DNA of 64,000 bases, taken from JAWWPG01 sp033850885 (GTDB taxonomy: Bacteria; Actinomycetota; Actinomycetes; Propionibacteriales; Nocardioidaceae). The stretch is taken from contig JAWWPG010000021.1 in assembly GCA_033850885.1 (NCBI GenBank), positions 112,668-176,667 of the forward strand, in the 5' to 3' direction. Below the pieces are notes generated by a model. The model did no database searches and was not told where the DNA came from. It was given only the letters and a program-made list of their open reading frames with translations. Position numbers and translations under genes: made by a program. Positions 8,913 through 18,115 of the stretch are shown in pieces. The first letter of the stretch is position 1; every line of letters begins with the position of its first letter.

Positions 8913-9590
8913 GTGACCCAGCCGCTGCCGCTGTTCCCGTTGAACACCGTGCTCTTTCCCGGCGTCGTCATGCCGTTGCATGTGTTCGAGGACAGGTACC
9001 GGGCGCTGGTTCGTGACCTGATCGCACTTCCGGCGAGCCGCGACCGCGAGTTCGGTGTGGTGGCGATCAAGGTCGGCTACGAGGTCGGGGAACGCGGCGT
9101 GCACACCATCCAGCGGGTCGGCTGCGCGGCGCTCGTCACCCAGGTGACGGCCAACGACGACGGCACGTACGAGATCGTCGTCGTGGGAAGACGCCGGTTC
9201 CATGTGGAGGACCTCGACCCGAGCCACGCCTACCTGCAGGCCGACGTCCAGTGGCTGGGCGACCCGAACGGAGCGTCTCCCGGCGAGATCGCGGCCGTCA
9301 CCGAGACGGCGCACGACCTCTTCCGCGCCTACCGGGACACCCTCGAGGCCCTCCGTGGCGAGGACGTCCTCGAGGGTCCGACGCCTCGCGACCCCGTCGA
9401 CCTGTCCTACACGCTGGCTGCGGCGATGGTGCTGAGCATGGCCGAGCGGCAGCTCCTGCTCGAGTGCCCGGACGTGACGAGCCGGCTCCGGATGGGTACG
9501 GCGCTGCTCAGGTCCGAGCTCAGAGCGATCAGCGCCATCGCCTCCCTGCCGGCCACGTCGCTGGCTCGAACCCAGTGGTGCCCCAACTAG
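8913..9590 (+). CDS. Lon substrate-binding (LAN/PUA-like) domain protein
   Basis: A stand-alone Lon N-terminal domain of 225 residues. The start LPLFPLNTVLFPGVVMPLHV and the following FEDRYRALVRD are the hallmark of the family; no AAA or protease domain follows. The C-terminal helical part contains VLSMAERQLLLE and RLRMGTALLRSE. Such proteins are common in actinobacteria and are assumed to bind protein substrates, but no activity is established. The C-terminus reads LARTQWCPN, the usual ending for this family. Confidence 0.88.
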   Translation: MTQPLPLFPLNTVLFPGVVMPLHVFEDRYRALVRDLIALPASRDREFGVVAIKVGYEVGERGVHTIQRVGCAALVTQVTANDDGTYEIVVVGRRRFHVEDLDPSHAYLQADVQWLGDPNGASPGEIAAVTETAHDLFRAYRDTLEALRGEDVLEGPTPRDPVDLSYTLAAAMVLSMAERQLLLECPDVTSRLRMGTALLRSELRAISAIASLPATSLARTQWCPN

Positions 9591-9682
9591 GGTGCGACGC
9601 AGATGCTGAGGCGGGCGGGGCACGTCTTGATGTCCGTGACACCCTTGGCGTCAAACGGCAGTCCACGACCCTGAGGGGGACC

Positions 9683-10540
9683 ATGGCCGCGCGGCTCGAG
9701 CTTGGTTCGCCCTCGGGCGGGCCGGCGGCCCCCTCTCGTCGCGATGTCCCGAGTGCCCTTCGTGCTCTCGCCGTCGCTGCAGCCGCCGCCATGTCGGTCG
9801 TCGGTCTCTTCGAGTTCTTCGTGCGGACCCACGAGGGACAGCGTCTCGACCAGGTCGCGCTCAACCATGTCGGCAGCTCGGACCACACGAGGACGTTGGT
9901 GGCCAGCCTGCTGCAGGACATCACGGTGGGTGGCCTGACCGTGGTGCTGATCGCCTGTGCAGTGGTCGCCTTCGTACGTCGGCGGTGGGCGCTCGCCGCC
10001 GGCGCATTCGTCATCGTGGCCGGTGCCATCGCGACCACCGAGATCCTGAAGCATTTCGTGCTGATCCGGCCCGATCTCGGTTACAAGAGCACCAACAGCC
10101 TGCCCAGCGGTCACACGACGGTCGTCGCCTCGCTCGTGCTCGCCGCGCTGCTCGTCGTACCCCTCGCGGGACGCTGGGCTGTCGCGCTGGCCGGCTCGGT
10201 GGGGATCTCCGTGACAGGCGTCGGGACCGTCGTCGCGACGTGGCACCGCCCCAGCGACGTGGTCGCCGCACTTGCGGTGACGCTGGCGTGGGGCGCCGTG
10301 GTGCTGGCGGTGCTCAGCCTCACCCACGGGACCGAGCCCGCGTCCCGGCCCACCGCCCGCCCGTTCGCGCTCATTGCCGGCCTGGCCATCGCCGCGGCCC
10401 TGTTCATCGCCCTCGGGGTGCGCCCCGACGGGACCGTCAAGGATCTGCTCGTGCACCTCATCACGATGTGCGGCCTGGCGACCCTGGGAGCCGGTGTGGT
10501 CGGCCTGTTCACCTGGATGGTCGACACCCGCTTCTCATGA
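9683..10540 (+). CDS. PAP2-family membrane phosphatase
   Basis: A 285-residue membrane protein of the phosphatidic acid phosphatase 2 superfamily, acting on lipid phosphates or pyrophosphates. The first two catalytic motifs are KHFVLIRPDL and PSGHTT. In the third, the His is present (TWHRPSDV) but the position six residues before it, usually Arg in the SRxxxxxH pattern, is Thr. About six membrane helices are visible. The ATG at 9683 follows a GAGGGG ribosome site. The substrate (undecaprenyl pyrophosphate, phosphatidic acid or other) cannot be assigned. Confidence 0.85.
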   Translation: MAARLELGSPSGGPAAPSRRDVPSALRALAVAAAAAMSVVGLFEFFVRTHEGQRLDQVALNHVGSSDHTRTLVASLLQDITVGGLTVVLIACAVVAFVRRRWALAAGAFVIVAGAIATTEILKHFVLIRPDLGYKSTNSLPSGHTTVVASLVLAALLVVPLAGRWAVALAGSVGISVTGVGTVVATWHRPSDVVAALAVTLAWGAVVLAVLSLTHGTEPASRPTARPFALIAGLAIAAALFIALGVRPDGTVKDLLVHLITMCGLATLGAGVVGLFTWMVDTRFS

Positions 10541-10553
10541 CGCAGGGCCGTCC

Positions 10554-10623
10554 CCCCGCGAATTGCGGGAAAGTGCACCTCGTCCGGCCCCGCCCAGGGT
10601 GAACTATCCCGCAATTCGCGGGG
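10554..10623. repeat. palindromic intergenic element, copy R1
   Basis: Perfect 17-base inverted repeat: CCCCGCGAATTGCGGGA at 10554-10570 and its complement at 10607-10623, around a 36-base centre beginning AAGTGCACCT. It lies between two convergent genes and may act as a bidirectional terminator. Two relatives (R2, R3) lie near 49.4 and 50.3 kb. Confidence 0.85.
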
Positions 10624-10643
10624 AGGTTGGCGGGTGGTCAGGG

Positions 10644-12272
10644 TTAGCTGTCGACCGACAGGCGGAGTGTCACGTGCTGGTAGTGGCCGTCGACGTGCGC
10701 CGCGACACCGAATGCCTTCAAGGGCTGCACGTTGTCGATGGCCTGCTGTGGTGCGCCACCTCGACTCATGGACTGGATGATCTGGGCCTTGACCGCGTCG
10801 AAGTTGAAGAAGAGGACGAACTCCTGGTCGGCACCGTCGTTGACGACCGACTTGAACGCGTCGGTCTCACCGAGGTTTCCGTCCAACGCGCCCAGCTTGT
10901 TGGCGTAGGCCCCGTTGGTGGCAACGGCGATCCCGTTAGGGAAGTCCCTCTTGGACAACGGGAGGTCGGCCCCGAAGTTCACATTGATGGCGTGAACAAG
11001 CCTGTTGTAGAGCGCGTCCAGCTTGGCCGGGTCATTGGTGATTCGGATCCCGTAGTTGAGCTGCGACGGGTCGCCGCTGCCCAGCGCGGTCGCATTCAGA
11101 CCCTTGTTGTCGAGCGCGAGCAGGATGTTCTGGCCGAACAACGTCTCGATGTCTCCGGGCAACCTGAATCCGGTCTGTGCCTCGAAGAGCGAGATCTGCT
11201 GGTCGATGCCTGGGCTCTGCGATCTCGCCTTGGCGAGGCTGTGCTTCCAGATGTCGGCGATCCGCTGGTCGCCTCCCGACTCCGAGAGTGCGAACACCGT
11301 CGAGCTCGGCAGGTTCACGATGGGGTTGTCACCGATGGCGAGCGGCTGCGTGTCGCCGTAGATCGAGGTGGCAACCTCGACGTGGTCGCTGGCGAAACGG
11401 AAGGTCGCGGCGATCCGCGTGGTCGCGGAGGTCACGGCGTGGAGCTCGGCCGCGGGCACGGAGGCTCCTGCGATGGCGGCGACGGCGCCCCCGACGTCGA
11501 CCCACGTCGTGATGACGCCGGGGTCGCCGAGAGAGCCTGTGTCCGCCTTGAACTCGGCGTTGTCGGCCAGCGAGTGGTTCGCCGCGGACTTGGCGTAGGC
11601 GTCGGCCTGTGCCTGCGTGTGCGCAAGCAGGAGATAGCCGTTGGCGAACGCCATGCCGGCTAAACCTGCGGAGCCGCCCGAGCCCGTACCCTGACACGCC
11701 TCGAGCGCGTGGACGCCCTGACGGGCGGCGTTCTCGTCCCCTACCTGCAGGGCGTAGGCGAAGGGCTCCGTCTGGTGCGCGACGTGCGGCATCACGGCCA
11801 GACCGAAACGCTCTCCGAGCCACGGCTGTACGTCGTGGGTGTAGCTGAGTCCCGAACAGTGCGCGGAGCCGAGGGCCTTCTCGACGAGGATCTCGCGGAT
11901 GTCGGTGTTCGGGTTGGTGATACCGGACGTGTCACGGAACGCGGGGAAGTGACCGAGGAAACGAAGCGCGTCGATCTTCTGTGCGGCAGTGGGGTTCAGG
12001 TCGATCCCGGCGTACAGAACGGCGTTGCCGGGCAGCGCCTCGGCTGCCTGCGGACCTGCCCGGAAGATCTGGAACGGATTTGCCTCGTAGAACGCGAAGG
12101 CGCCGCCGCCGAGCATCACGGTGAGGACGACGGAGAGCGCGAGGATCTTCAGCCCACGATGGCTGACCCGCCGAGGCCGGTACGGCGGTTGCGAGCCCAC
12201 CGGCCAGTACCCGGGATCAGCCGAGCCCCGCGGTGGGCCAGGCATGCCGGGTGGAGGAGTCGTGCCGGCCAT
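10644..12272 (-). CDS. DUF3352 family membrane-anchored protein
   Basis: A 542-residue protein with a proline-rich cytoplasmic N-terminus (about 1-40), one membrane helix (about 41-63, ILALSVVLTVMLGGGAFAF) and a long extracytoplasmic domain of the DUF3352 type. The domain starts with ALPGNAVLYAGIDLNPTAAQ, the usual opening of the family. No catalytic motif is recognised. The ATG has a GAAGGA ribosome site. Its first 56 bases overlap the end of the upstream membrane protein gene. Function unknown. Confidence 0.82.
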   Translation of the reverse strand: MAGTTPPPGMPGPPRGSADPGYWPVGSQPPYRPRRVSHRGLKILALSVVLTVMLGGGAFAFYEANPFQIFRAGPQAAEALPGNAVLYAGIDLNPTAAQKIDALRFLGHFPAFRDTSGITNPNTDIREILVEKALGSAHCSGLSYTHDVQPWLGERFGLAVMPHVAHQTEPFAYALQVGDENAARQGVHALEACQGTGSGGSAGLAGMAFANGYLLLAHTQAQADAYAKSAANHSLADNAEFKADTGSLGDPGVITTWVDVGGAVAAIAGASVPAAELHAVTSATTRIAATFRFASDHVEVATSIYGDTQPLAIGDNPIVNLPSSTVFALSESGGDQRIADIWKHSLAKARSQSPGIDQQISLFEAQTGFRLPGDIETLFGQNILLALDNKGLNATALGSGDPSQLNYGIRITNDPAKLDALYNRLVHAINVNFGADLPLSKRDFPNGIAVATNGAYANKLGALDGNLGETDAFKSVVNDGADQEFVLFFNFDAVKAQIIQSMSRGGAPQQAIDNVQPLKAFGVAAHVDGHYQHVTLRLSVDS

Positions 12273-12894
12273 TGTCGTCCTTCGCTGTCAAAACCGTCGA
12301 AGCATCGTGGGGGTGTGTGGAGAGCGTACGTGATGTTTGAGGATTTTGTGGGGGATCGTCCGATCGGTTCCAACCGGCGATGGCGGCGAGCGCGCCCAGC
12401 AGACCACCGATGGGCCAGCCCAGGTAGGCGACCCAGGTGTCGACGCCGGCCCTGACCTGGATCAGGTCGCCGACCTGGGCATGGGCGATCTCTGCTCGCG
12501 GGTCAGGCCCGAAGGAGTGCACGCCCAGGTACCGGCTGCCGATCGAGCCGACCACGCACAGCACGAGGACCGCTGCGACGCTCAGCCAGCCGAACCGCTG
12601 CCCGAACCAGCCGATGACCAGCCCCGCTACCAGCCCGAACGCGGCTCCGATGACGATGAACCACAGCGTGACGCCCGCCTGCTGGTTGAGGCCCTGCTCT
12701 CCCAGGTACACGCCGCCGTTCGAGAAGAGCGGAGCCTTCGGCGGGTCTGACACGGTCACCCACAGCCACCCGGCGAGCGGGGCCAGCACCAGGCCGGCCA
12801 GGGCCGAGCCACCGAACAGCACGACCAGCGCCCTGGCAGCCCACGGCGTCGACCTGCCTTCGACGTACGTCGTCGTCGCGTCGTGGGCTGCCAC
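12217..12894 (-). CDS. DUF2567-like membrane protein
   Basis: A 225-residue protein with four membrane helices (about 20-45, 75-98, 102-123 and 155-175) and a polar tail. It resembles the actinobacterial DUF2567 group; this call is moderate. The GTG at 12894 lies seven bases after TAGGAT with no ribosome site, which suggests a leaderless message. The last 50 residues (from about WNRSDDPPQNPQ) are low complexity and overlap the start of the DUF3352 gene by 56 bases, so the natural domain ends earlier. Function unknown. Confidence 0.72.
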   Translation of the reverse strand: MAAHDATTTYVEGRSTPWAARALVVLFGGSALAGLVLAPLAGWLWVTVSDPPKAPLFSNGGVYLGEQGLNQQAGVTLWFIVIGAAFGLVAGLVIGWFGQRFGWLSVAAVLVLCVVGSIGSRYLGVHSFGPDPRAEIAHAQVGDLIQVRAGVDTWVAYLGWPIGGLLGALAAIAGWNRSDDPPQNPQTSRTLSTHPHDASTVLTAKDDNGRHDSSTRHAWPTAGLG

Positions 12895-12901
12895 GCCCTC
12901 G

Positions 12902-12907
12902 ATCCTA
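12902..12907 (-). promoter_or_regulatory. leaderless-type -10 box
   Basis: Minus-strand TAGGAT, seven bases before the GTG at 12894, in the 18-base gap after dnaE1. It would give the downstream membrane protein gene its own start point independent of dnaE1. Confidence 0.45.
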
Positions 12908-12912
12908 GTGGC

Positions 12913-15900
12913 TCATGCGGACAGGCAGGCCGGACCGAGCAGCGCCTTCAGGTCGGCCATCAGCGCGGGCGTCGGGGCGACCCGCAGCCGCTCGTCGAGC
13001 CGCATGACCGTGACCCGTCCAGCTGAGAGCAGCCGCAGGTGCACCTCGGCCACCCCGGGGTGGGTGGCGAGCACGTCCTTCAGCTGCTCCACCACGGGCG
13101 CCGTGACCCGGACCGCGGGCAGCGCGATCACGACGGGCTGGTCACCTGCTCCATGGGAGAGGTCCAGCGGCGCGATGTCGGTGCACTTGAGCTCGAGTGC
13201 CTCGTCCCGGCCCCGGGTGACCCGGCCGGTGACCCGAACGACCGAGTCCTCCACGAGGAGGGTTGACGAGCGCTGGTAGTCGCGGGGGAAGAGCAGCACG
13301 TTGACAGCGCCCTCGAGGTCCTCGATGGTGATGACGGCGTACTGCTCGCCCTTCCGGTTCATCTTGCGCGTCACCGAGGTGACCAGGCCCGCGACCGTGA
13401 CGCTGGACTCCTCCTCCCGGCTCTCGTCGGTGACGAGCTGACCGATCGAGACGTCCCGGGCGAGCGCGAGGGTGCGCTCGAGGCCGGTCAACGGGTGGTC
13501 GGAGACGTAGAGCCCGAGCATCTCGCGCTCGAAGGCCAGCAGGGTCCGCTTGTCCCACTCGTCGAGCGCGGGCACCTTCACCGAGATCGCCGAGAAGTCC
13601 TCGTCCAGCCCCCCGAACAACGAGTCCTGGCCGATCGCCTCGTTGCGCTTCAGGTCGAGGTACTGGTCGACCGCGTCGGTGTGGATCGCGACGAGCGCCC
13701 GCCGGGGGTAGCCGAGCGAGTCGAAGGCCCCGGCCTTGCACAGGGACTCCAGCACCCGCTTGTTGCAGACCACGACGGGAACCTTCGTCATGAAGTCGCC
13801 GAAGTCGGTGAACTTGCCGTCCTTCGCCCGGGCCTCGACGAGACCCGCGACGACGTTGGCGCCGACGTTGCGCACGGCCGTGAGCCCGAACCTGATGTCC
13901 TGCCCGATCGGGGTGAAGTTGGCCTCGGACTCGTTGACGTCCGGTGGCAGCACCTTGATGCCCATCCGCCTGCACTCGTTGAGGTAGACCGCGGACTTGT
14001 CCTTGTCGTCACGCACGCTGGTGAGCAGGGCGGCCATGTACTCGGCGGGGTAGTTCGCCTTGAGGTACGCCGTCCAGTAGGAGACCAGGCCGTAGCCCGC
14101 GGTGTGGGACTTGTTGAACCCGTAGTCACAGAACGGGAGCAGCGTGTTCCACAGGGCGTTGATCGCTGAGGCGCTGAAACCGTTTGACTGCATGCCCGCG
14201 GTGAAGTTCGACAGCTGGGCGTCCAGCTCGGCCTTCTTCTTCTTGCCCATGGCCCGCCGGAGCAGGTCCGCCTGGCCGAGTGAGTATCCCGCGACCTTGC
14301 GGGCGATCGCCTGCACCTGCTCCTGGTAGACCACCAGCCCGTACGTCTCATCGAGGATCTCTGCGAGCGGCTCGGCCAGCTCGGCGTGAATCGCGGTGAC
14401 CGGCTTGCGCCCGTTCTTACGGTCGGCGTAGTCAATGTGGGCGTTCGCGGCCATCGGTCCGGGCCGGTAGAGCGCGAGCACGGCCGAGATGTCCTCGAAC
14501 GAGTCCGGCCTCATCGCGCGCAGCAGCGCCCGCATCGGGGCGCCGTCCAGCTGGAACACGCCGAGCGTGTCCCCCCGTGACAGCAGCTCGAACGTGGCGG
14601 GGTCGTCGAAGGTGAGGTCCTCCACGACGAGTGTCGTGTTGCGGTTGGACGAGATGTTCCGCACGCAGTCGTCGATGACCGTGAGGTTACGAAGGCCGAG
14701 GAAGTCCATCTTGAGCAGGCCGAGCGTCTCACAGGTCGGATAGTCGAACTGTGTGATGATGGCGCCGTCCTGCTCACGCTTCAGCAGCGGGATCACGTCG
14801 AGGAGCGGCTCCCGGGACAGGATGACCGCGCAGGCGTGGACCCCCCACTGCCGCTTCAGGTTCTCGAGCTGGCGGGCGGTGTCCACGATCTTCTTGACGT
14901 CGGGGTCGGTGTCGTAGAGGACGCGCAGCTCGGTCGCCTCACCGAACCGCTTGTGGGACGTGTCGAACACCCCCGCCAGGGGAATGTCCTTGCCCATCAC
15001 GGCCGGGGGCATCGCCTTGGTGATGCGCTCGCCCATCGAGTACGGGTATCCGAGGACTCGCGACGAGTCCTTGAGCGCCTGCTTGGCCTTGATGGTGCCG
15101 AACGTGACGACCTGGGAGACCCGGTCCTCGCCGTACTTCTTCGTGACGTAGCGGAGCACCTCGCCTCGCCCGCGCTCGTCGAAGTCGATGTCGATGTCGG
15201 GCATCGTCACCCGCTCGGGGTTGAGGAACCGCTCGAAGAGCAGACCATGCACGAGTGGGTCGAGCTCGGTGATCCCCATGGCGTAGGCCACGATCGCACC
15301 CGTCGCGGAGCCGCGTCCCGGTCCGACCCGGATGCCCTGTGACTTGGCCCAGTTGATGAGGTCGGCGGTGACGAGGAAGTAGCCCGGGAAGCCCATCTGG
15401 AGGATCATCGACGTCTCGAGGTCGGTCCGCTCACGCACGTCGGCCGTGATGCCGCCCGGGTAGCGGCGCCGGAGCCCGTCCTCCACCTGCTTGAGGAACA
15501 GCGTCTCCTCGGTTTCGCCCTCGGGGACCGGGAACCTCGGCATCAGGTCCTGCCCCTCGGTGAACGCGACGTGGCACCGCTCGGCGACGAGCAGCGTGTT
15601 GTCGCACGCCTCCGGCAGCTCGCGGAACACCTCGCGCATCTCGGCCGGACTCTTCAGGTAGTAGCCGTCCCCGTCCAGGGAGAAGCGGTCGGCGTCGTTC
15701 ATCGTGGAGCCGGACTGGACACACAGCAGCGCCTCGTGGCCGGCCGCGTCCTGCTGGCGCGTGTAGTGCAGGTCGTTGGTGGCGAGCAGGGGCAGACCGA
15801 GCACCTTGGCGATGCGCAGCAGGTCCGAGCGGACCCGCCGCTCGATGTCGAGCCCGTGGTCCATCAGCTCGACAAAGTAGCTGTCGGCCCCGAAGAGGTC

Positions 15901-16431
15901 CCGGTAGTACGCCGCGGAGGCCAGCGCCTCGTCGTACTTGCCGAGCCTGATGAGCGTCTGCACCTCGCCGGACGGGCAGCCTGTCGTGGCGAGGAGCCCG
16001 GTGTGGTGGCGCTCGAGCAGGTCGCGGTCCATCCGAGGCTTGTAGAACTGGCCCTCCATCGACGCCAGCGAGGACAGCCGGAACAGGTTGTGCATGCCCT
16101 CGGTGGTCTCGGCCAGCAGTGTCAGATGGGTGTAGGCGCCACCGCCCGACACATCGTCGCGCCCGCCGTTGCCCCACCGGACCCGCCGGCGCTCGAACCG
16201 GCTCGTCCCCGGCGTGAGGTAGGCCTCGGTCCCGATGATCGCGGTGATGCCGCGAGCCTTGCCCTGCTTGTAGAAGTCGAAGGCGCCGAACGTGTTCCCG
16301 TGGTCGGTGACGGCCAGCGCCGACATCCCGAGGCGGGCGGCCTCGTCGAGAAGCTCACCCACGCGGGCCGCGCCGTCGAGCATCGAGTACTCGGTGTGAC
16401 AGTGCAGATGCACGAACGAGTCGTTGGTCAC
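12913..16431 (-). CDS. dnaE: replicative DNA polymerase III alpha subunit
   Basis: The DnaE1-type replicative polymerase, 1172 residues from the GTG at 16431. Domains in order are PHP (opening SFVHLHCHTEYSMLDGAAR), the polymerase palm with the catalytic aspartates in MPDIDIDF near 411, the fingers, a helix-hairpin-helix and the C-terminal OB domain (VTVAGLVTSVTRK). I prefer the GTG at 16431 because homologues begin just before SFVHLH. In-frame GTG at 16464 and TTG at 16491 are alternatives. The PHP histidines are intact, so proofreading by this domain is possible, as shown for mycobacterial DnaE1. Its position downstream of lspA and rluD is typical of actinobacteria. Confidence 0.96.
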   Translation of the reverse strand: MTNDSFVHLHCHTEYSMLDGAARVGELLDEAARLGMSALAVTDHGNTFGAFDFYKQGKARGITAIIGTEAYLTPGTSRFERRRVRWGNGGRDDVSGGGAYTHLTLLAETTEGMHNLFRLSSLASMEGQFYKPRMDRDLLERHHTGLLATTGCPSGEVQTLIRLGKYDEALASAAYYRDLFGADSYFVELMDHGLDIERRVRSDLLRIAKVLGLPLLATNDLHYTRQQDAAGHEALLCVQSGSTMNDADRFSLDGDGYYLKSPAEMREVFRELPEACDNTLLVAERCHVAFTEGQDLMPRFPVPEGETEETLFLKQVEDGLRRRYPGGITADVRERTDLETSMILQMGFPGYFLVTADLINWAKSQGIRVGPGRGSATGAIVAYAMGITELDPLVHGLLFERFLNPERVTMPDIDIDFDERGRGEVLRYVTKKYGEDRVSQVVTFGTIKAKQALKDSSRVLGYPYSMGERITKAMPPAVMGKDIPLAGVFDTSHKRFGEATELRVLYDTDPDVKKIVDTARQLENLKRQWGVHACAVILSREPLLDVIPLLKREQDGAIITQFDYPTCETLGLLKMDFLGLRNLTVIDDCVRNISSNRNTTLVVEDLTFDDPATFELLSRGDTLGVFQLDGAPMRALLRAMRPDSFEDISAVLALYRPGPMAANAHIDYADRKNGRKPVTAIHAELAEPLAEILDETYGLVVYQEQVQAIARKVAGYSLGQADLLRRAMGKKKKAELDAQLSNFTAGMQSNGFSASAINALWNTLLPFCDYGFNKSHTAGYGLVSYWTAYLKANYPAEYMAALLTSVRDDKDKSAVYLNECRRMGIKVLPPDVNESEANFTPIGQDIRFGLTAVRNVGANVVAGLVEARAKDGKFTDFGDFMTKVPVVVCNKRVLESLCKAGAFDSLGYPRRALVAIHTDAVDQYLDLKRNEAIGQDSLFGGLDEDFSAISVKVPALDEWDKRTLLAFEREMLGLYVSDHPLTGLERTLALARDVSIGQLVTDESREEESSVTVAGLVTSVTRKMNRKGEQYAVITIEDLEGAVNVLLFPRDYQRSSTLLVEDSVVRVTGRVTRGRDEALELKCTDIAPLDLSHGAGDQPVVIALPAVRVTAPVVEQLKDVLATHPGVAEVHLRLLSAGRVTVMRLDERLRVAPTPALMADLKALLGPACLSA

Positions 16432-16607
16432 TGACGGCTCGCTTCCGGCCACTGCATGGTTCACGGACTCCTCGTACGACGTCCTGGCCAACGGGTCAGG
16501 CTCTCGGCGCGGCTTTGGGGAAGCCTGCTCAGCCTACGTCGTCCCATCCTGGCGCCGACCTCCGACACTCCCGCCCGGGCCGGAACCGCCCGGCCTCGGC
16601 GGTCCGT

Positions 16608-17549
16608 TCATGAGGCGTCGCGGACCACGTCCAGCGCATGCTGGAGGTCGGCGGGGTACGACGAAACGAAGTCCACCCACTCCCCCGACGTGGGATGTGC
16701 GAACCCCAGCCTGACCGCGTGCAGCCACTGCCTGGTCAGGCCGACCCGCGCTGCCAGCACCGGGTCTGCGCCGTAGGTCAGGTCGCCGACGCACGGGTGG
16801 TGGAGGGCGCTCATGTGCACCCTGATCTGGTGCGTGCGCCCGGTCTCCAGCTTGATCTCGAGGAGGGAGGCGAAGCGATGTGCCTCGAGCGTGTCGTAGT
16901 GGGTGATGCTGTGCCTGCCGCCCTCGCCCACCGCGAACTTGTAGTCGTGCTTGTGGTGTCGGTAGATCGGCGCGTCGATCGTCCCCACCAGCGGGTCCGG
17001 GTGTCCCTGCACGAGGGCGTGGTAGGTCTTGTCGACGGTGCGCTGGCGGAACGCGTTCTTGAGCCGCGAGTATGCGACCTCGGACTTCGCCACGACCATC
17101 AGACCGCTGGTGCCCACGTCGAGGCGTTGCACGATGCCCTTGCGCTCCGGCACTCCGCTCGTCGACAACCGGTACCCGGCGCCGAAGAGGTGGCCCAGCA
17201 CGGTCGGCCCCGTCCACCCAACGCTCGGATGGGCGGCGACTCCCACCGGCTTGTCCACGACCACGAGGTCGTGGTCGTCGTACACCACCGTTAGGCCGGG
17301 CGCCGTCTCGGCGACGATGCGAACCGGCTCGGGGGGCGCCGGCAGCGTGACCTCGAGCCGGCTGCCCTCGACGACCCGGTCCGACTTCGCGGGGGTGACC
17401 CCGTCCAGCTGCACCTTGCCCTGTGCGACCAGATCGGCAGCCTGGGTGCGCGAGAGTCCGAACATCCGGGCGATGGCAGTGTCGACCCGCTCCCCGCACA
17501 GACCGCTGGGCACCAGGACGACACGGCCGTCCGAGGCGGCCGCACTCAC
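16608..17549 (-). CDS. RluA/RluD family rRNA pseudouridine synthase
   Basis: A 313-residue enzyme converting uridines of large-subunit rRNA to pseudouridine. An S4 RNA-binding domain occupies about 15-75 (RVDTAIARMFGLSRTQAADL) and the catalytic domain follows, with the motif QRLDVGTSGLMVVAKS holding the catalytic Asp. The usual His before RLD is Gln here, which occurs in this family. ETGRTHQIRVHM is the second conserved motif. The GTG start overlaps the lspA stop by four bases, as in the widespread lspA-rluD pair. RluD is the closest match but exact target sites are not provable. Confidence 0.93.
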   Translation of the reverse strand: MSAAASDGRVVLVPSGLCGERVDTAIARMFGLSRTQAADLVAQGKVQLDGVTPAKSDRVVEGSRLEVTLPAPPEPVRIVAETAPGLTVVYDDHDLVVVDKPVGVAAHPSVGWTGPTVLGHLFGAGYRLSTSGVPERKGIVQRLDVGTSGLMVVAKSEVAYSRLKNAFRQRTVDKTYHALVQGHPDPLVGTIDAPIYRHHKHDYKFAVGEGGRHSITHYDTLEAHRFASLLEIKLETGRTHQIRVHMSALHHPCVGDLTYGADPVLAARVGLTRQWLHAVRLGFAHPTSGEWVDFVSSYPADLQHALDVVRDAS

Positions 17550-18115
17550 GGCGCGGCGGCTCCCCGGCCGCGGGTGTCCCGCGAGCCGTCAAGCCGAACG
17601 CCATACAGGCTCAACAGCACGAACAGCACAGCACTGACACAGATGGAGGCGTCGGCCAGGTTGAAGACCGGCCAGTGCGGCAGCTGCACGAAGTCGACCA
17701 CGTGTCCGCGCAGGGGTCCCGGCGACCGGAAGACCCGGTCCGTGACGTTGCCCAGGGCACCACCGAGCAGAAGACCGAGGGCTACCGCCCAACCGCGACT
17801 CCCGAGCCTGCTCGCGAACCGCAGACTCACCAGGACGACGGCGATGGCCACCACCGTGAGGACGATCGTGTAGCTGGTGCCCACACTGAAGGCGGCGCCG
17901 CCGTTGTGCGTCAGGTCGAGCTCGAGCCAGTGCCCGGCGACCTGGCGAGGCTCGCCGGTGGTCAGGTGGTTCTGGGCCCACCATTTCGTGACCTGGTCGA
18001 GCAGGTAGGCGACTGTTGCGACCGCCGCCCAGAGACCGAGGTGTCGACGTGGACGTCTGTGAGCCGGCGGGCCGCTCGCGACGTCGCTCAGCGGCGTTCC
18101 TGTCGTTGCTTGCAT
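17546..18115 (-). CDS. lspA: lipoprotein signal peptidase II
   Basis: Aspartic protease that removes signal peptides from lipidated prolipoproteins. It has 189 residues and four membrane helices. Conserved blocks are DQVTKWWAQ, THNGGAAFSVG, GGALGNVTDRV and VVDFVQLPHWPVFNLADASI; the Asp in each of the last two (NVTDR and NLADA) are the catalytic pair. I chose the ATG at 18115, which overlaps the end of the DksA/TraR gene by 28 bases. It works after Lgt (3 kb) and on substrates such as the SCO1 lipoprotein. Confidence 0.95.
   Translation of the reverse strand: MQATTGTPLSDVASGPPAHRRPRRHLGLWAAVATVAYLLDQVTKWWAQNHLTTGEPRQVAGHWLELDLTHNGGAAFSVGTSYTIVLTVVAIAVVLVSLRFASRLGSRGWAVALGLLLGGALGNVTDRVFRSPGPLRGHVVDFVQLPHWPVFNLADASICVSAVLFVLLSLYGVRLDGSRDTRGRGAAAP

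Noticed and set aside
9555..9590. tRNA-like 3' end at the end of the Lon-domain gene (a GGCTCGAACCC segment followed by GGTGCCCCA)
   Set aside because: It resembles a T-arm and acceptor end, but no matching 5' acceptor strand lies 70-90 bases upstream, and the protein ends in the family's usual C-terminus, so it is coding sequence.
16432..16607. Possible small gene between dnaE1 and the pseudouridine synthase
   Set aside because: Short frames have no ribosome site and poor composition; part is the alternative 5' extension of dnaE1.
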